Shown in pieces: positions 8,280 to 16,082 of a DNA stretch of 64,000 nt. The stretch is from NCBI RefSeq assembly GCF_008801925.2, contig NZ_CP062803.1, positions 1,984,001-2,048,000 of the forward strand. The letters run 5' to 3'. The notes beneath the pieces are model-generated. The model was not told the DNA's origin, made no database searches, and saw nothing but the letters and a program-made list of their open reading frames with translations. The DNA is from Cupriavidus basilensis. Its GTDB lineage: Bacteria > Pseudomonadota > Gammaproteobacteria > Burkholderiales > Burkholderiaceae. The stretch's first letter is position 1. Each line of letters begins with the position of its first letter. The translations under genes were made by a program, and so were the position numbers.

Positions 8280-8873
8280 TCAGCCGGCAAAGTCGTGAGC
8301 GAGGCCCGACCAGCGGCTGACCAGCGTGTCGTGCTCGATCTGGAACAGGTCCAGGATGCGGCCCACGGTGTGATTGACCACATCCTCGATGCTGGTCGGA
8401 TGCGAGTAGAAGGCGGGCACGGGCGGCATCACGATCGCGCCCATCTCGGTGGCGTGCAGCATGTTGCGCAGGTGCGCGAGGTTCAGCGGGGTTTCGCGCG
8501 CCACCAGCACCAGGCGCCGCCGCTCCTTGAGCACCACGTCCGCGGCGCGGGTCAGCAGGTTGTCGGAAAACCCGTTGGCCACCGACGCTAGTGTCTTCAT
8601 CGAGCACGGCGCGACCACCATGCCCTCGGTCACGAAAGAGCCGCTGGCCACCGCTGCGCCAATATCGCGCACGTTATGCACTACGTCGGCAAGTGCCTCG
8701 AGTTCGCTGCGCTTGATGCCGAGTTCCTGGGTCGCGGTGAGCATGCCGGACGCCGACACGATGAGGTGCGACTCGACGCCGTCCAGGTTGCGCATCGCCT
8801 TGAGGAGATTGACGCCGATGGCCGCGCCGCTGGCGCCGGATATACCGACAATGATGCGTCTCTGGCTGACCAT
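8280..8873 (-). CDS. hmfG: UbiX-like flavin prenyltransferase, HmfG-like
   Basis: A 197-residue protein beginning MVSQRRIIVGISGASGAAIG, the FMN-binding start of the UbiX/Pad1 family. It has the downstream SGSFVTEGMVVAPCSMKTLA and KERRRLVLVARETPL motifs. These enzymes join dimethylallyl phosphate to FMN to make prenylated FMN, the cofactor of UbiD decarboxylases. The start sits 4 nt after the stop of the UbiD gene, with its ribosome site (GAAGGAG) inside that gene, so translation is coupled. In the C. basilensis HMF cluster the equivalent gene is hmfG, originally described as part of the FDCA decarboxylase. A longer frame upstream of this ATG would overlap ubiD and is rejected. Confidence 0.85.
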   Translation of the reverse strand: MVSQRRIIVGISGASGAAIGVNLLKAMRNLDGVESHLIVSASGMLTATQELGIKRSELEALADVVHNVRDIGAAVASGSFVTEGMVVAPCSMKTLASVANGFSDNLLTRAADVVLKERRRLVLVARETPLNLAHLRNMLHATEMGAIVMPPVPAFYSHPTSIEDVVNHTVGRILDLFQIEHDTLVSRWSGLAHDFAG

Positions 8874-8877
8874 GGCA

Positions 8878-10371
8878 TCAAGCTCCTTCGCCGAGATACG
8901 ATTCCCAGTGCGATGGGTCGACCGACACCAGCGCCTGCAAATCGATGGTTGACTCGCCGGGAATCCGCACGCGGGTGAACACATGCGCCGCGTACTTGAC
9001 CGGGCGGGTCGCGTCCAGCCCCATCTTGGCGCAGATGCCTTGCAGGTGCGGCTCGGGATTGTCGATGCCGGCGAGGTTGGCGGCGACGGTCGTGGAGGGG
9101 TCGAGCACCGAGCCCTGCGCCCCGGCGATCACCACCAGGTCCTGGTCTGCCTGGAAGCGGGTCGCGACGGCCCATTCCACCTCGGCCGGGTCGTGGACGT
9201 CGACATCGGTATCCACCACGACCACCTGCTTGATGTCGTAGTGCGCGCCAAACGCCGCGAGAATGACGTTCTTCGCTTCGCCCTCGCGCTTCTTGTCGAG
9301 CTTTACGTACAAGTGGTACCGGCATACGCCGCCCACCGACAGATGCACATCCTGCACCCCGGGATGGCTGCGCTGCAGATGCGCCAGCAAGGTCGCCTCG
9401 CGCGGAATCGCCCCGAGCAGCAGGTGCTCCATCTCCGCCGGCACGATGGTGTGATAGATCGGGCGATGACGGTGCGTGACGGCGTCGACCTGGATGACCT
9501 CGCGCGGCTCGGCGCTGCTGTAGTACTTGGGAAATTCGCCAAAGGGCCCTTCCATCTCGCGCTCGCCGGGCAGAAGCCGGCCCTCGATCACGATCTCGGC
9601 ATTGGCCGGCACACGCACATCGCTGGTGCGGCACTTGATCACTTCCAGCGGCGCACCGTGCAATGCCCCGGCGATCTCCAACTCGTCATGGTCGATAGGC
9701 GTGATGGCCTGCGAAGCCAGCATGGTGAGCGGATCGACACCGATGACAATGGCAATCGGCAGCGCCTCGCCACATTCCTCCGCCGCACGGTAGAACGCAT
9801 CGAGATGCCGCGGCAGCATCAGGATGGCCATGCGATCCGCGGCATGCACCTGGATGCGGTGGATCGATACGTTCTGCACGCCGGTGCGCGGGTTGCGCGC
9901 GATGGCCAGGCCTGCAGTGATATAGGGGCCGTTGTCATGCTCGCTGTGGGTCGGGATGGGCAACAGCTTGCGCAGGTCCACCTTGTCCAGGTGGATGACC
10001 TGCTGGCATGCGGCCTCGCCCTGGGCCACCTCGCTCACCGGCAAGGGCTGCGCGGCGGCGCTGCGCACGCGCTCGAGCAAGCCGGCCTCGGGCACGCCCA
10101 TCGCCTCGGCGATCCACGCGCGGCGCGACATGAACCCGCTCACGACCGGAACGGCGTGGCCGCCAGGCCGGCGGAAGAACGCCGCGCGCTCGCCATCGAG
10201 CCGCTTGGCGACGGCTGCGAGGGTGTGCTCTAGTGCCACCGGCTCGTCGATTGCAGCCAGCCGGTCCGTGTTGCCGAGGTGGCGCAGCCAGCTGCGCAGG
10301 GTCAGCGGCCCTTCGGGCAATGGCGCGGCTTGCGACGCGCTGTTCGTCTTTTCGGCGGGTTGCCTGGACAT
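8878..10371 (-). CDS. hmfF: UbiD-family decarboxylase, HmfF-like (FDCA decarboxylase)
   Basis: A 497-residue prenyl-FMN-dependent decarboxylase. It shows the NVSIHRIQVHAADRM stretch, which contains the conserved Arg, and MEGPFGEFPKYYSS, which carries the two glutamates of the catalytic EGPFGE motif. The C-terminal domain includes DPSTTVAANLAGIDNPEPH. In the HMF pathway this enzyme converts 2,5-furandicarboxylate to 2-furoate and CO2. Assignment to HmfF rather than another aromatic decarboxylase rests on the neighbouring GMC, MFS and aldehyde dehydrogenase genes and on recalled sequence similarity. It is the promoter-proximal gene of the minus-strand operon and overlooks a 341-bp divergent regulatory region shared with the LysR gene. 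Confidence 0.85.
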   Translation of the reverse strand: MSRQPAEKTNSASQAAPLPEGPLTLRSWLRHLGNTDRLAAIDEPVALEHTLAAVAKRLDGERAAFFRRPGGHAVPVVSGFMSRRAWIAEAMGVPEAGLLERVRSAAAQPLPVSEVAQGEAACQQVIHLDKVDLRKLLPIPTHSEHDNGPYITAGLAIARNPRTGVQNVSIHRIQVHAADRMAILMLPRHLDAFYRAAEECGEALPIAIVIGVDPLTMLASQAITPIDHDELEIAGALHGAPLEVIKCRTSDVRVPANAEIVIEGRLLPGEREMEGPFGEFPKYYSSAEPREVIQVDAVTHRHRPIYHTIVPAEMEHLLLGAIPREATLLAHLQRSHPGVQDVHLSVGGVCRYHLYVKLDKKREGEAKNVILAAFGAHYDIKQVVVVDTDVDVHDPAEVEWAVATRFQADQDLVVIAGAQGSVLDPSTTVAANLAGIDNPEPHLQGICAKMGLDATRPVKYAAHVFTRVRIPGESTIDLQALVSVDPSHWESYLGEGA

Positions 10372-10488
10372 GGCGTGACTCCTGGGTCGTCAGTGTGCGG
10401 CCCAGGCCAGACTGGCCCCGCCGCACGCAATGTGAGGCAAGCCTAGTCAGGAAGATACATCAGGTCTAATACTGTTTATTGATCCGAA

Positions 10489-10507
10489 ATATCATAGTTG
10501 TTGATAT
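10489..10507. promoter_or_regulatory. LysR-type box (T-N11-A in an inverted repeat)
   Basis: ATATCA-N7-TGATAT is a perfect interrupted palindrome, and TCATAGTTGTTGA inside it is a textbook T-N11-A motif. It lies about 118 bp upstream of the decarboxylase start and 206 bp upstream of lysR. It is probably the main activator site. Confidence 0.55.
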
Positions 10508-10673
10508 ACGTGTTTGACCCGATGACAGGCGACAGGCGCTGAACGCTAATAGAGACCTTGGGAGCGATCTCGCTTTACAGGCTGCGCCCGGTGGATTTTG
10601 CACCTCAGTCCGATTGCCGGCGCTGGCAACCGACGCCTTTGAGATCACCGATTTATATTTGCTGATTTCTAAG

Positions 10674-10690
10674 TATCATTTTTAATGATA
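10674..10690. promoter_or_regulatory. Inverted repeat just upstream of lysR
   Basis: TATCATT-N3-AATGATA is a perfect palindrome with 7-bp arms ending 22 bp before the lysR start. It is suited to autoregulation of lysR. Confidence 0.45.
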
Positions 10691-10712
10691 AAAAATGGGG
10701 CAACTCGGGCAT

Positions 10713-11657
10713 ATGGATTTAAAGCAGATCCAGTACTTCATCGCGCTCTTCGAGGACGGATCAGTCACTCGGGCCGCCAAGCGGCTGCATATCGTGCAGC
10801 CCGCGCTGAGCATGCAGATCGCCAGGCTGGAAGAAGAGCTGAATCAAAAACTGTTCGAGCGCGGCGCGCATGGCATGTCGCCGACCGCCGCGGGCCGCCA
10901 GATGTATCGGCTGTTCCTGCCCATCATGCGCGACATCACGTATGCGCGCGAACAACTGGTGCAACGGGACGAGGTCGTCTCCGGAAACATCACGATCGGA
11001 CTGATCGCCTCCATTGCCGAGGGCGCTCTCGCCGAAGCACTGACCAGCTTTCGAATGCGCTATCCCCAGGTCGAGGTGACCGTGGCCGACGGCTACAGCA
11101 CCACGCTGATCGACTGGGTAGCGGGCGGCCAGCTGGACGTGGCCATTATCAACAAGCCGCGCGCTCAGTTGTCACTCGACTCCCGGCCGCTGCTCGATGA
11201 AGAAATGGTGCTGGCAACGAGCGCGGCCCACGGCCTGGACCTGCCCGGCTCGGTCCAGCTAGCCAGCCTCCCCGCGGTGGAACTGGTGCTGCCCACCAAA
11301 CGCCACGGCCTGCGCGGCGTGCTCGACAGCGCGGCGCACCAGTTGGACATGATGCTCACGCCCAAGTACGAGATCGACGCGCTCGGCACCATCGTCAAGC
11401 TTGTTGCATCAACCAACATGGCCACGATCCTGCCGCGCATCGCTGTGCAGCGCGCGGTGGACCGGGGCACATTGCGCGTGCACGCCATCCTGGCACCACG
11501 GCTAATCCGGCACATCGTGCGCATCAGCCACCCCCGCCGCCCCTTGAGCACAGCGGCCGAGGCGCTGGTCAGCATCATTGCCAGCGAGATCCAGCGTACG
11601 TCGGACGCGGCAACACCCGCCGGCGGCCAAGACCTAAACAAGGAGAGGATGGAATGA
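10713..11657 (+). CDS. LysR-type regulator of the hmf-type block
   Basis: A 314-residue LysR regulator. The N-terminal winged helix-turn-helix (MDLKQIQYFIALFEDGSVTR, then KRLHIVQPALSMQIARLEEE) precedes an effector-binding domain from about residue 90. It is divergent from the decarboxylase operon and overlaps the aldehyde dehydrogenase gene by ATGA, so it probably controls both, with a furanic acid as likely inducer. The start at 10713 is chosen because the LysR fold begins there. A second in-frame ATG at 10695 adds six residues, and neither has a strong ribosome site. It occupies the place of the LysR regulator in the C. basilensis HMF cluster. Confidence 0.85.
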   Translation: MDLKQIQYFIALFEDGSVTRAAKRLHIVQPALSMQIARLEEELNQKLFERGAHGMSPTAAGRQMYRLFLPIMRDITYAREQLVQRDEVVSGNITIGLIASIAEGALAEALTSFRMRYPQVEVTVADGYSTTLIDWVAGGQLDVAIINKPRAQLSLDSRPLLDEEMVLATSAAHGLDLPGSVQLASLPAVELVLPTKRHGLRGVLDSAAHQLDMMLTPKYEIDALGTIVKLVASTNMATILPRIAVQRAVDRGTLRVHAILAPRLIRHIVRISHPRRPLSTAAEALVSIIASEIQRTSDAATPAGGQDLNKERME

Positions 11658-13156
11658 ACGCGCAACACTGGATTGCCGGCGCCTGGACCGGCGAGCCTTC
11701 CGCCGATAGCCTCAACCCGGCCGACGGGACCCTGATCGGGCAGTTCGCGGACGGCGGCACCTGGCAAGCCGAAGCCGCCATCGCCGCCGCGCGCCATGTC
11801 TTCGAGCGCACCACCTGGGGCCAGGATGCCCGCCTGCGCCAGGACGTGCTTCTAGCCTGGGCTGGTGCGCTCGAGGCAGAGCGAGAGCGCCTGGCCAGCC
11901 TGCTCACCGCGGAAAACGGCAAGCCGGTCGCACAAGCCCGAGGCGAGGTCGGCGCCGCAATTTCAGAGGTCCGCTATTACGCCGGGCTGGCGCGGCACAT
12001 CCCGGGTCACGTGCTGGAGCCCGAGCCAGGCACGATATCGACCATCCTGCGCGAGCCAGCCGGCGTCGCTGCCATCATCGTCCCCTGGAACGCACCGGCG
12101 GTGCTGCTCGTGCGCTCCCTCGCGCCAGCGCTTGCCGCGGGCTGCACGGCAGTGGTCAAATCGGCAGCGCAAACCACGCTGTTTACAGCCGCCATGCTGC
12201 GCTTGTTCGAGCGCACGGCCCTGCCGGCCGGCGCCGTCAATCTGGTCTGCGAAACGGGCTATGCGGCAGCGGACCACCTGGTGCGTTCGCGCGACGTGGA
12301 CGTCGTGAGCTTCACAGGATCGACCGCAACCGGCAAGAAGATCATGATCGCCGCTGCGGACAGCGTGAAAAAACTCTCGCTGGAACTCGGCGGGAAATCA
12401 TGCTGCCTGGTGTTCGACGACGTCGACGCGCAAGCGGTCGCGAAGCGGCTTGCGCTTGCCGCCACCGTCATCTCGGGCCAGCAATGCACGGCCGCGCGGC
12501 GAGTGCTGGTGCACGAAGCCATCGCGCCACAGATGCGCCGGCACCTGACCGAGGCCCTCGCCGCGCTGCGCCTCGGGCCCGGCATCGAGCCCGACACCCA
12601 AATCGGCCCGCTCATCGACCACCCGACGCGCGCGATGGTGAGCGCGCAAGTCGAGCGCGCCTGCGACGAGGCGGACACGGTCCTGCTGCGCGGCACGATG
12701 CCGGGCGGCGCGCTAGCGCGCGGCGCCTTCCTCAGCCCCACACTAGTGGAACACAGCGACCCCGGTGCCTTCTTCTGCCAGGAGGAGATCTTCGGGCCGT
12801 TCGTCACATTCGAGACCTTCGCGACCGAAGACGAGGCGCTAGCCAAGGCCAACAACACCGTCTTCGGCCTGTCCGCCAGCGTCTGGACGCACCACGGCGA
12901 ACGCGCCATACGCCTCGCGCGGGCGCTGCGCAACGGCACGGTCTGGGTCAACGACCACAACCGCCTGTTCGCCGAAGCGGAGACGGGCGGCTATCGGCAA
13001 AGCGGCCTTGGACGGCTCCACGGTTATGACGCCCTCGCGGACTTCACCGAGTTGAAGCACATCTGCATCCAGGCGGGCCTGCCGGAAGGGATGGCGCAGG
13101 CGGGCTGCAAGCTCAGTGGGGTAGCAGCGCGCGAGCGGATGGGAGTTTCCGTCTAG
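11654..13156 (+). CDS. Aldehyde dehydrogenase of the hmf-type block
   Basis: A 500-residue NAD(P)-dependent aldehyde dehydrogenase. Visible motifs are the PWNAPAVLLVRSLAPALAAG cofactor region, VSFTGSTATGKKIM, the general-base glutamate in LELGGKSCCLVF, and the catalytic cysteine in SGQQCTAARRVL. EEIFGPFVTF and the family-typical SGLGRLHGYDAL follow. It starts within the lysR stop codon (ATGA), preceded by AAGGAGAGG. Its likely role is oxidation of furfural, HMF or formylfuroate to the carboxylic acid, working beside the GMC oxidase. By recall a near-identical dehydrogenase is encoded at the HMF locus of C. basilensis. Substrate specificity cannot be read from sequence. Confidence 0.85.
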   Translation: MNAQHWIAGAWTGEPSADSLNPADGTLIGQFADGGTWQAEAAIAAARHVFERTTWGQDARLRQDVLLAWAGALEAERERLASLLTAENGKPVAQARGEVGAAISEVRYYAGLARHIPGHVLEPEPGTISTILREPAGVAAIIVPWNAPAVLLVRSLAPALAAGCTAVVKSAAQTTLFTAAMLRLFERTALPAGAVNLVCETGYAAADHLVRSRDVDVVSFTGSTATGKKIMIAAADSVKKLSLELGGKSCCLVFDDVDAQAVAKRLALAATVISGQQCTAARRVLVHEAIAPQMRRHLTEALAALRLGPGIEPDTQIGPLIDHPTRAMVSAQVERACDEADTVLLRGTMPGGALARGAFLSPTLVEHSDPGAFFCQEEIFGPFVTFETFATEDEALAKANNTVFGLSASVWTHHGERAIRLARALRNGTVWVNDHNRLFAEAETGGYRQSGLGRLHGYDALADFTELKHICIQAGLPEGMAQAGCKLSGVAARERMGVSV

Positions 13157-13253
13157 CACCGACCCCGACGCCACCAAACGGCCGGACCCGCCAGGCAACG
13201 ACGTAGGTTTATCCCGTGGCGCGGCGGACAAATCCTGCTGCCGCCCACGCCCT

Positions 13254-14297
13254 TCAGGCCGGGCCCGCCTTGAACTTCAGTTTGGTCTTGGTCGCTGGCA
13301 CCTGGCGCCGGGTCGTTGCCAGGCGGCGCGACGCGGTGGCTTCGGCTTGTGCGCGCTCGGCCTGCCGCAGCGCCGCTTCCAGTTCGGCCCGCAGCCCTTC
13401 TTGTGCCGCCAGCCCAAGTCCGAGCGCCTGCTCGGCCGCCGCCAGTTGCCGGCTAAGCGTATCGCGCTCTGCCTGCAGTCGCACCCGCACCTCCGCGGCA
13501 GCCACGGCGGCGTCTTGCGCCCTCGCCTGCATGGCCGCCAGCTCGGTGCGCAGCTCCGCGGCCGCCTGCTCGGCCTTTTGCCGCAGCGTGCGCTCCTGGT
13601 CGATTTCGCGCAGCGCGCGGCGCTCGGTGGCGCTGGCGCGCTCCTGTGCCACCACCACCTGCTCGCGGGTGCGCTCCAAGTCTGCCGAGAACTGCGTGTG
13701 CATCTCGCCCAGTTGCCGCTCCAGCGCCTCGACCTGGCGCTTGCTCTCGTCGTGACGCGCCTGCGCTGCGGCGTGGGACTGGCGCTCGGCCTCCAGCTCC
13801 CCCTGCACCGCCGCGCGCGCTTGCTGGGCAGCGTCGAGCCCGGCTTGCAAGACCGCTGCCTCCCGCTCGGCCACCACCACCGCGGCCCGCGCCTGGTCGC
13901 GCTGCGCTTGCGCCTCGCTCGCCTGTAGTCGCGCCTCCGCCCGCAAGGCGGCCAATTCGCCGCTAGCGGCCTCATTGGCAGCCTGCCAGATCGACTGCAC
14001 GGCATCGGCCGCGATCACCTTGAGCGCGTCCGGCAGCTCGGGGTGCGCGATGGTCACGTGCATCTTATTGCGCAGGTCTTGCCAGAACTGCGCCAGCACC
14101 TCGGTCGGCGTGCCCATGCTGCCCTTGCGCACCAGCCCGTAGAGCTTATTGGCGGTGGGCGTGATGCCATAGCGGAAGAACAGCAGTCCGCACACCTCTC
14201 GATAGAGAGCACGTGTTTCCGGGAAGCGTTCGCGCAGCTGGACGATGTCAGCCTGCAGGCTTTGCTCGTTTGCCGTGGTTTCCGGGCTAGCGGTCAT
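13254..14297 (-). CDS. KfrA-like DNA-binding coiled-coil protein
   Basis: A 347-residue protein. An N-terminal KfrA-type DNA-binding domain (about 15-130, including GITPTANKLYGLVRKGSMG) precedes an uninterrupted Ala/Glu/Gln/Arg-rich coiled coil to about 320. The tail is short and basic (TKTKLKFKAG). KfrA is a plasmid-borne repressor with an alpha-helical tail. On chromosomes such proteins often sit divergent to a tyrosine recombinase, as here. The likely role is repression of its own gene and of the recombinase through the palindrome between them. No partition genes accompany it. Confidence 0.75.
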   Translation of the reverse strand: MTASPETTANEQSLQADIVQLRERFPETRALYREVCGLLFFRYGITPTANKLYGLVRKGSMGTPTEVLAQFWQDLRNKMHVTIAHPELPDALKVIAADAVQSIWQAANEAASGELAALRAEARLQASEAQAQRDQARAAVVVAEREAAVLQAGLDAAQQARAAVQGELEAERQSHAAAQARHDESKRQVEALERQLGEMHTQFSADLERTREQVVVAQERASATERRALREIDQERTLRQKAEQAAAELRTELAAMQARAQDAAVAAAEVRVRLQAERDTLSRQLAAAEQALGLGLAAQEGLRAELEAALRQAERAQAEATASRRLATTRRQVPATKTKLKFKAGPA

Positions 14298-14329
14298 GGG
14301 TTTTGGAGAAGATCCGACATTTTTTGAAT

Positions 14330-14349
14330 ATTACTACGTAATACGTAAT
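14330..14349. promoter_or_regulatory. Candidate KfrA operator
   Basis: ATTACTACGTAATACGTAAT has matching outer arms ATTAC/GTAAT and internal TACGTA repeats. It lies 33 bp from the kfrA-like start and just upstream of the recombinase promoter. Confidence 0.4.
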
Positions 14350-14374
14350 TTTTCATGAATCAACACACAATCTT

Positions 14375-14402
14375 TAGACATAATTGTTGTTCTGTCTATA
14401 AT
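14375..14402 (+). promoter_or_regulatory. Sigma-70 promoter of the tyrosine recombinase gene
   Basis: TAGACA (five of six -35 positions) is followed by a 16-bp spacer and a perfect TATAAT -10 box at 14397-14402. Transcription would start near 14409, about 30 nt before the ATG at 14439. No Shine-Dalgarno sequence is obvious in that leader. Confidence 0.6.
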
Positions 14403-14438
14403 TGTGCACACTTTGCGAACGCGACTCACGCCTCACCC

Positions 14439-15638
14439 ATGGAATCCTGCCAGCTGCCCCTCGCTACCCTGCCAGCCACCCCGATCGAGCGCTTGCGCCT
14501 GCCCGCCGAGCTATCCGGGGCCGCAGGCACCAACCGGGCGCGCGGCGGCACCCCGCAGATCTCGGCCGCGGAGGATTTGGCCGCGGTGACGGCCTGGCTG
14601 GCGCGCTATGCCGACACGCCCACCACCCTGCAGACCTATCGGCGCGAGGTAGAGCGGCTACTGCTATGGGCCGTGATGCAGCATGGCAAGCCGCTGTCGT
14701 CGCTGACTCACGAGGATTTACTGGTGTACGAGCGTTTCCTGGCCGACCCGCAGCCAGCCTGGCGCTGGGTGATGGCGTCGCGCAAGAAGCTGGCGCGTGG
14801 TGCGCCCGAGTGGCGGCCGTTTGCCGGGCCGCTCTCCCCGGTCAGCGTGCGGCACACCATGGTGATCCTCAATGGCTTGTTCGCCTGGCTGGTCGACGCG
14901 GGCTACCTGGCCGGCAACCCACTGTCGCTGGCGCGCAGCCGGCGCAGCCTGCCCAAGCCGCGCATTACCCGCTACCTGAGCCACGACATGTGGCAAGCGG
15001 TCAAGGACGCCACCGATGCCATGCCGGTCGAGACCGAGCGTGACCGCTTGCACGCGGCGCGTTGCCGTTGGCTGCTGACCGTGCTGTATCTCGGTGGCTT
15101 GCGTGCCGCGGAAGTGGCCAGCACGCGCATGGGGGCGTTTTTTTGCCGGCGCGACAGCCAGGGCATGGAGCGGTGGTGGATGGAGGTGACGGGCAAGGGC
15201 AACAAGACGCGGCTAGTGCCGGCCACCGATGAGTTGATGGTGGAGCTGGCGCGTTACCGCAACGCCAACGGCCTGCCGCCTGCGCCAAGCCCCGGCGAGG
15301 ATCGCCCCATCGTGCTGCCCGTGATCGGGCGCGAGCGCGCCCTGTCGCGTGGCGCGCTGCATCTGGTGCTCAAGGAGATCTTCGCGCTGGCGGCAGAGCA
15401 GTTGCGCGCGCGCGGACCCGAATGGGCAAGCCGTGCCGAGGTGCTGGCCAGCGCCTCGGCACACTGGCTGCGGCATACGGCAGGGTCGCATATGACGGAC
15501 CAGCAGGTGGACCTGCGCTTCGTGCGGGACAACTTCGGACATGCGTCCATCGCCACGACCAGCGCATACCTGCATACGGAAGACGATGCGCGGCATGCGG
15601 CCACGCAGGATCGGCACCGTATTGGGTGGAAGCGTTAG
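14439..15638 (+). CDS. Tyrosine recombinase/integrase
   Basis: A 399-residue site-specific recombinase. An N-terminal SAM-like core-binding domain (about 50-190) precedes the catalytic domain. The full catalytic set is visible: R222 (GGLRAAE), K253 (TGKGNKTR), H342 and R345 (HWLRHTAGSH), H368 (FGHAS) and the nucleophile Y377 (SAYLHT). It is therefore likely active. The start at 14439 is the first ATG after the predicted promoter; an earlier ATG at 14355 lies upstream of that promoter. It is divergent from the KfrA-like gene. No excisionase, cargo or flanking att repeat is recognisable, so it may be a domesticated or stand-alone recombinase. Confidence 0.85.
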   Translation: MESCQLPLATLPATPIERLRLPAELSGAAGTNRARGGTPQISAAEDLAAVTAWLARYADTPTTLQTYRREVERLLLWAVMQHGKPLSSLTHEDLLVYERFLADPQPAWRWVMASRKKLARGAPEWRPFAGPLSPVSVRHTMVILNGLFAWLVDAGYLAGNPLSLARSRRSLPKPRITRYLSHDMWQAVKDATDAMPVETERDRLHAARCRWLLTVLYLGGLRAAEVASTRMGAFFCRRDSQGMERWWMEVTGKGNKTRLVPATDELMVELARYRNANGLPPAPSPGEDRPIVLPVIGRERALSRGALHLVLKEIFALAAEQLRARGPEWASRAEVLASASAHWLRHTAGSHMTDQQVDLRFVRDNFGHASIATTSAYLHTEDDARHAATQDRHRIGWKR

Positions 15639-16082
15639 GACTAGCAACCCCTTTCCCTGCCAGCGAGCCGATCGCGCCGGGGCTAGCACGGCCGGCACAG
15701 CGCTCTCGATCCCTGGGTGATTGGAGAGTCTGCGCAAGCAAAGCAACTTCTGGAAGCCTGGCGCGAACTCAGTACATAGGCACCGCTAGCATGGCCTCAA
15801 GTTGCTGCCAGGTCGCCGCTTTCTGTTCGGGCTAACCTTTTTGCGCAATTCGTGACTTCCTGAAGTGACATTTGCGAGGGCGGCGATAGCACACGCGCAC
15901 ACGCGCAGGTAGTGCGAGCCCGGATGCCACACGCCTATCTGATAGCGACGACGCATCATCCCAAATCACGGATAGGCGCATTGAGTCCTATACTGCAACC
16001 TCATCTGTCTCCAGCTGCGAAACGGGATGACGATTGCGCGATCGCGTAAGGCATCCTACATATTCACAATCCGGAGGTTGCC
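15639..16082. other. Non-coding stretch after the recombinase gene
   Basis: No gene is supported in this 444-bp stretch. It contains a long-range inverted repeat (15932-15978) and CACACGCGCACACGCGCA repetition around 15890-15908. The leader of the M20 gene ends with CCGGAGGTTGCC before ATG 16083. Confidence 0.5.
15932..15978. repeat. Inverted repeat between recombinase and M20 gene
   Basis: CGCCTATC (15932-15939) and GATAGGCG (15971-15978) are perfect 8-bp inverted arms 31 bp apart. This could be a recombinase core or arm site, a regulator site for the M20 gene, or chance. Confidence 0.35.

Larger units (their letters stand above)
10372..10712. promoter_or_regulatory. Divergent regulatory region between ubiD-type operon and lysR
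   Basis: This 341-bp AT-richer stretch separates the decarboxylase operon from the LysR-aldehyde dehydrogenase pair and has no gene. It carries two clear inverted repeats, annotated separately, which fit binding of the LysR protein to control both directions. Confidence 0.6.

Noticed and set aside
8983..10233. Plus-strand open frame across the decarboxylase gene
   Set aside because: Antisense shadow; the minus strand carries the full UbiD motifs.
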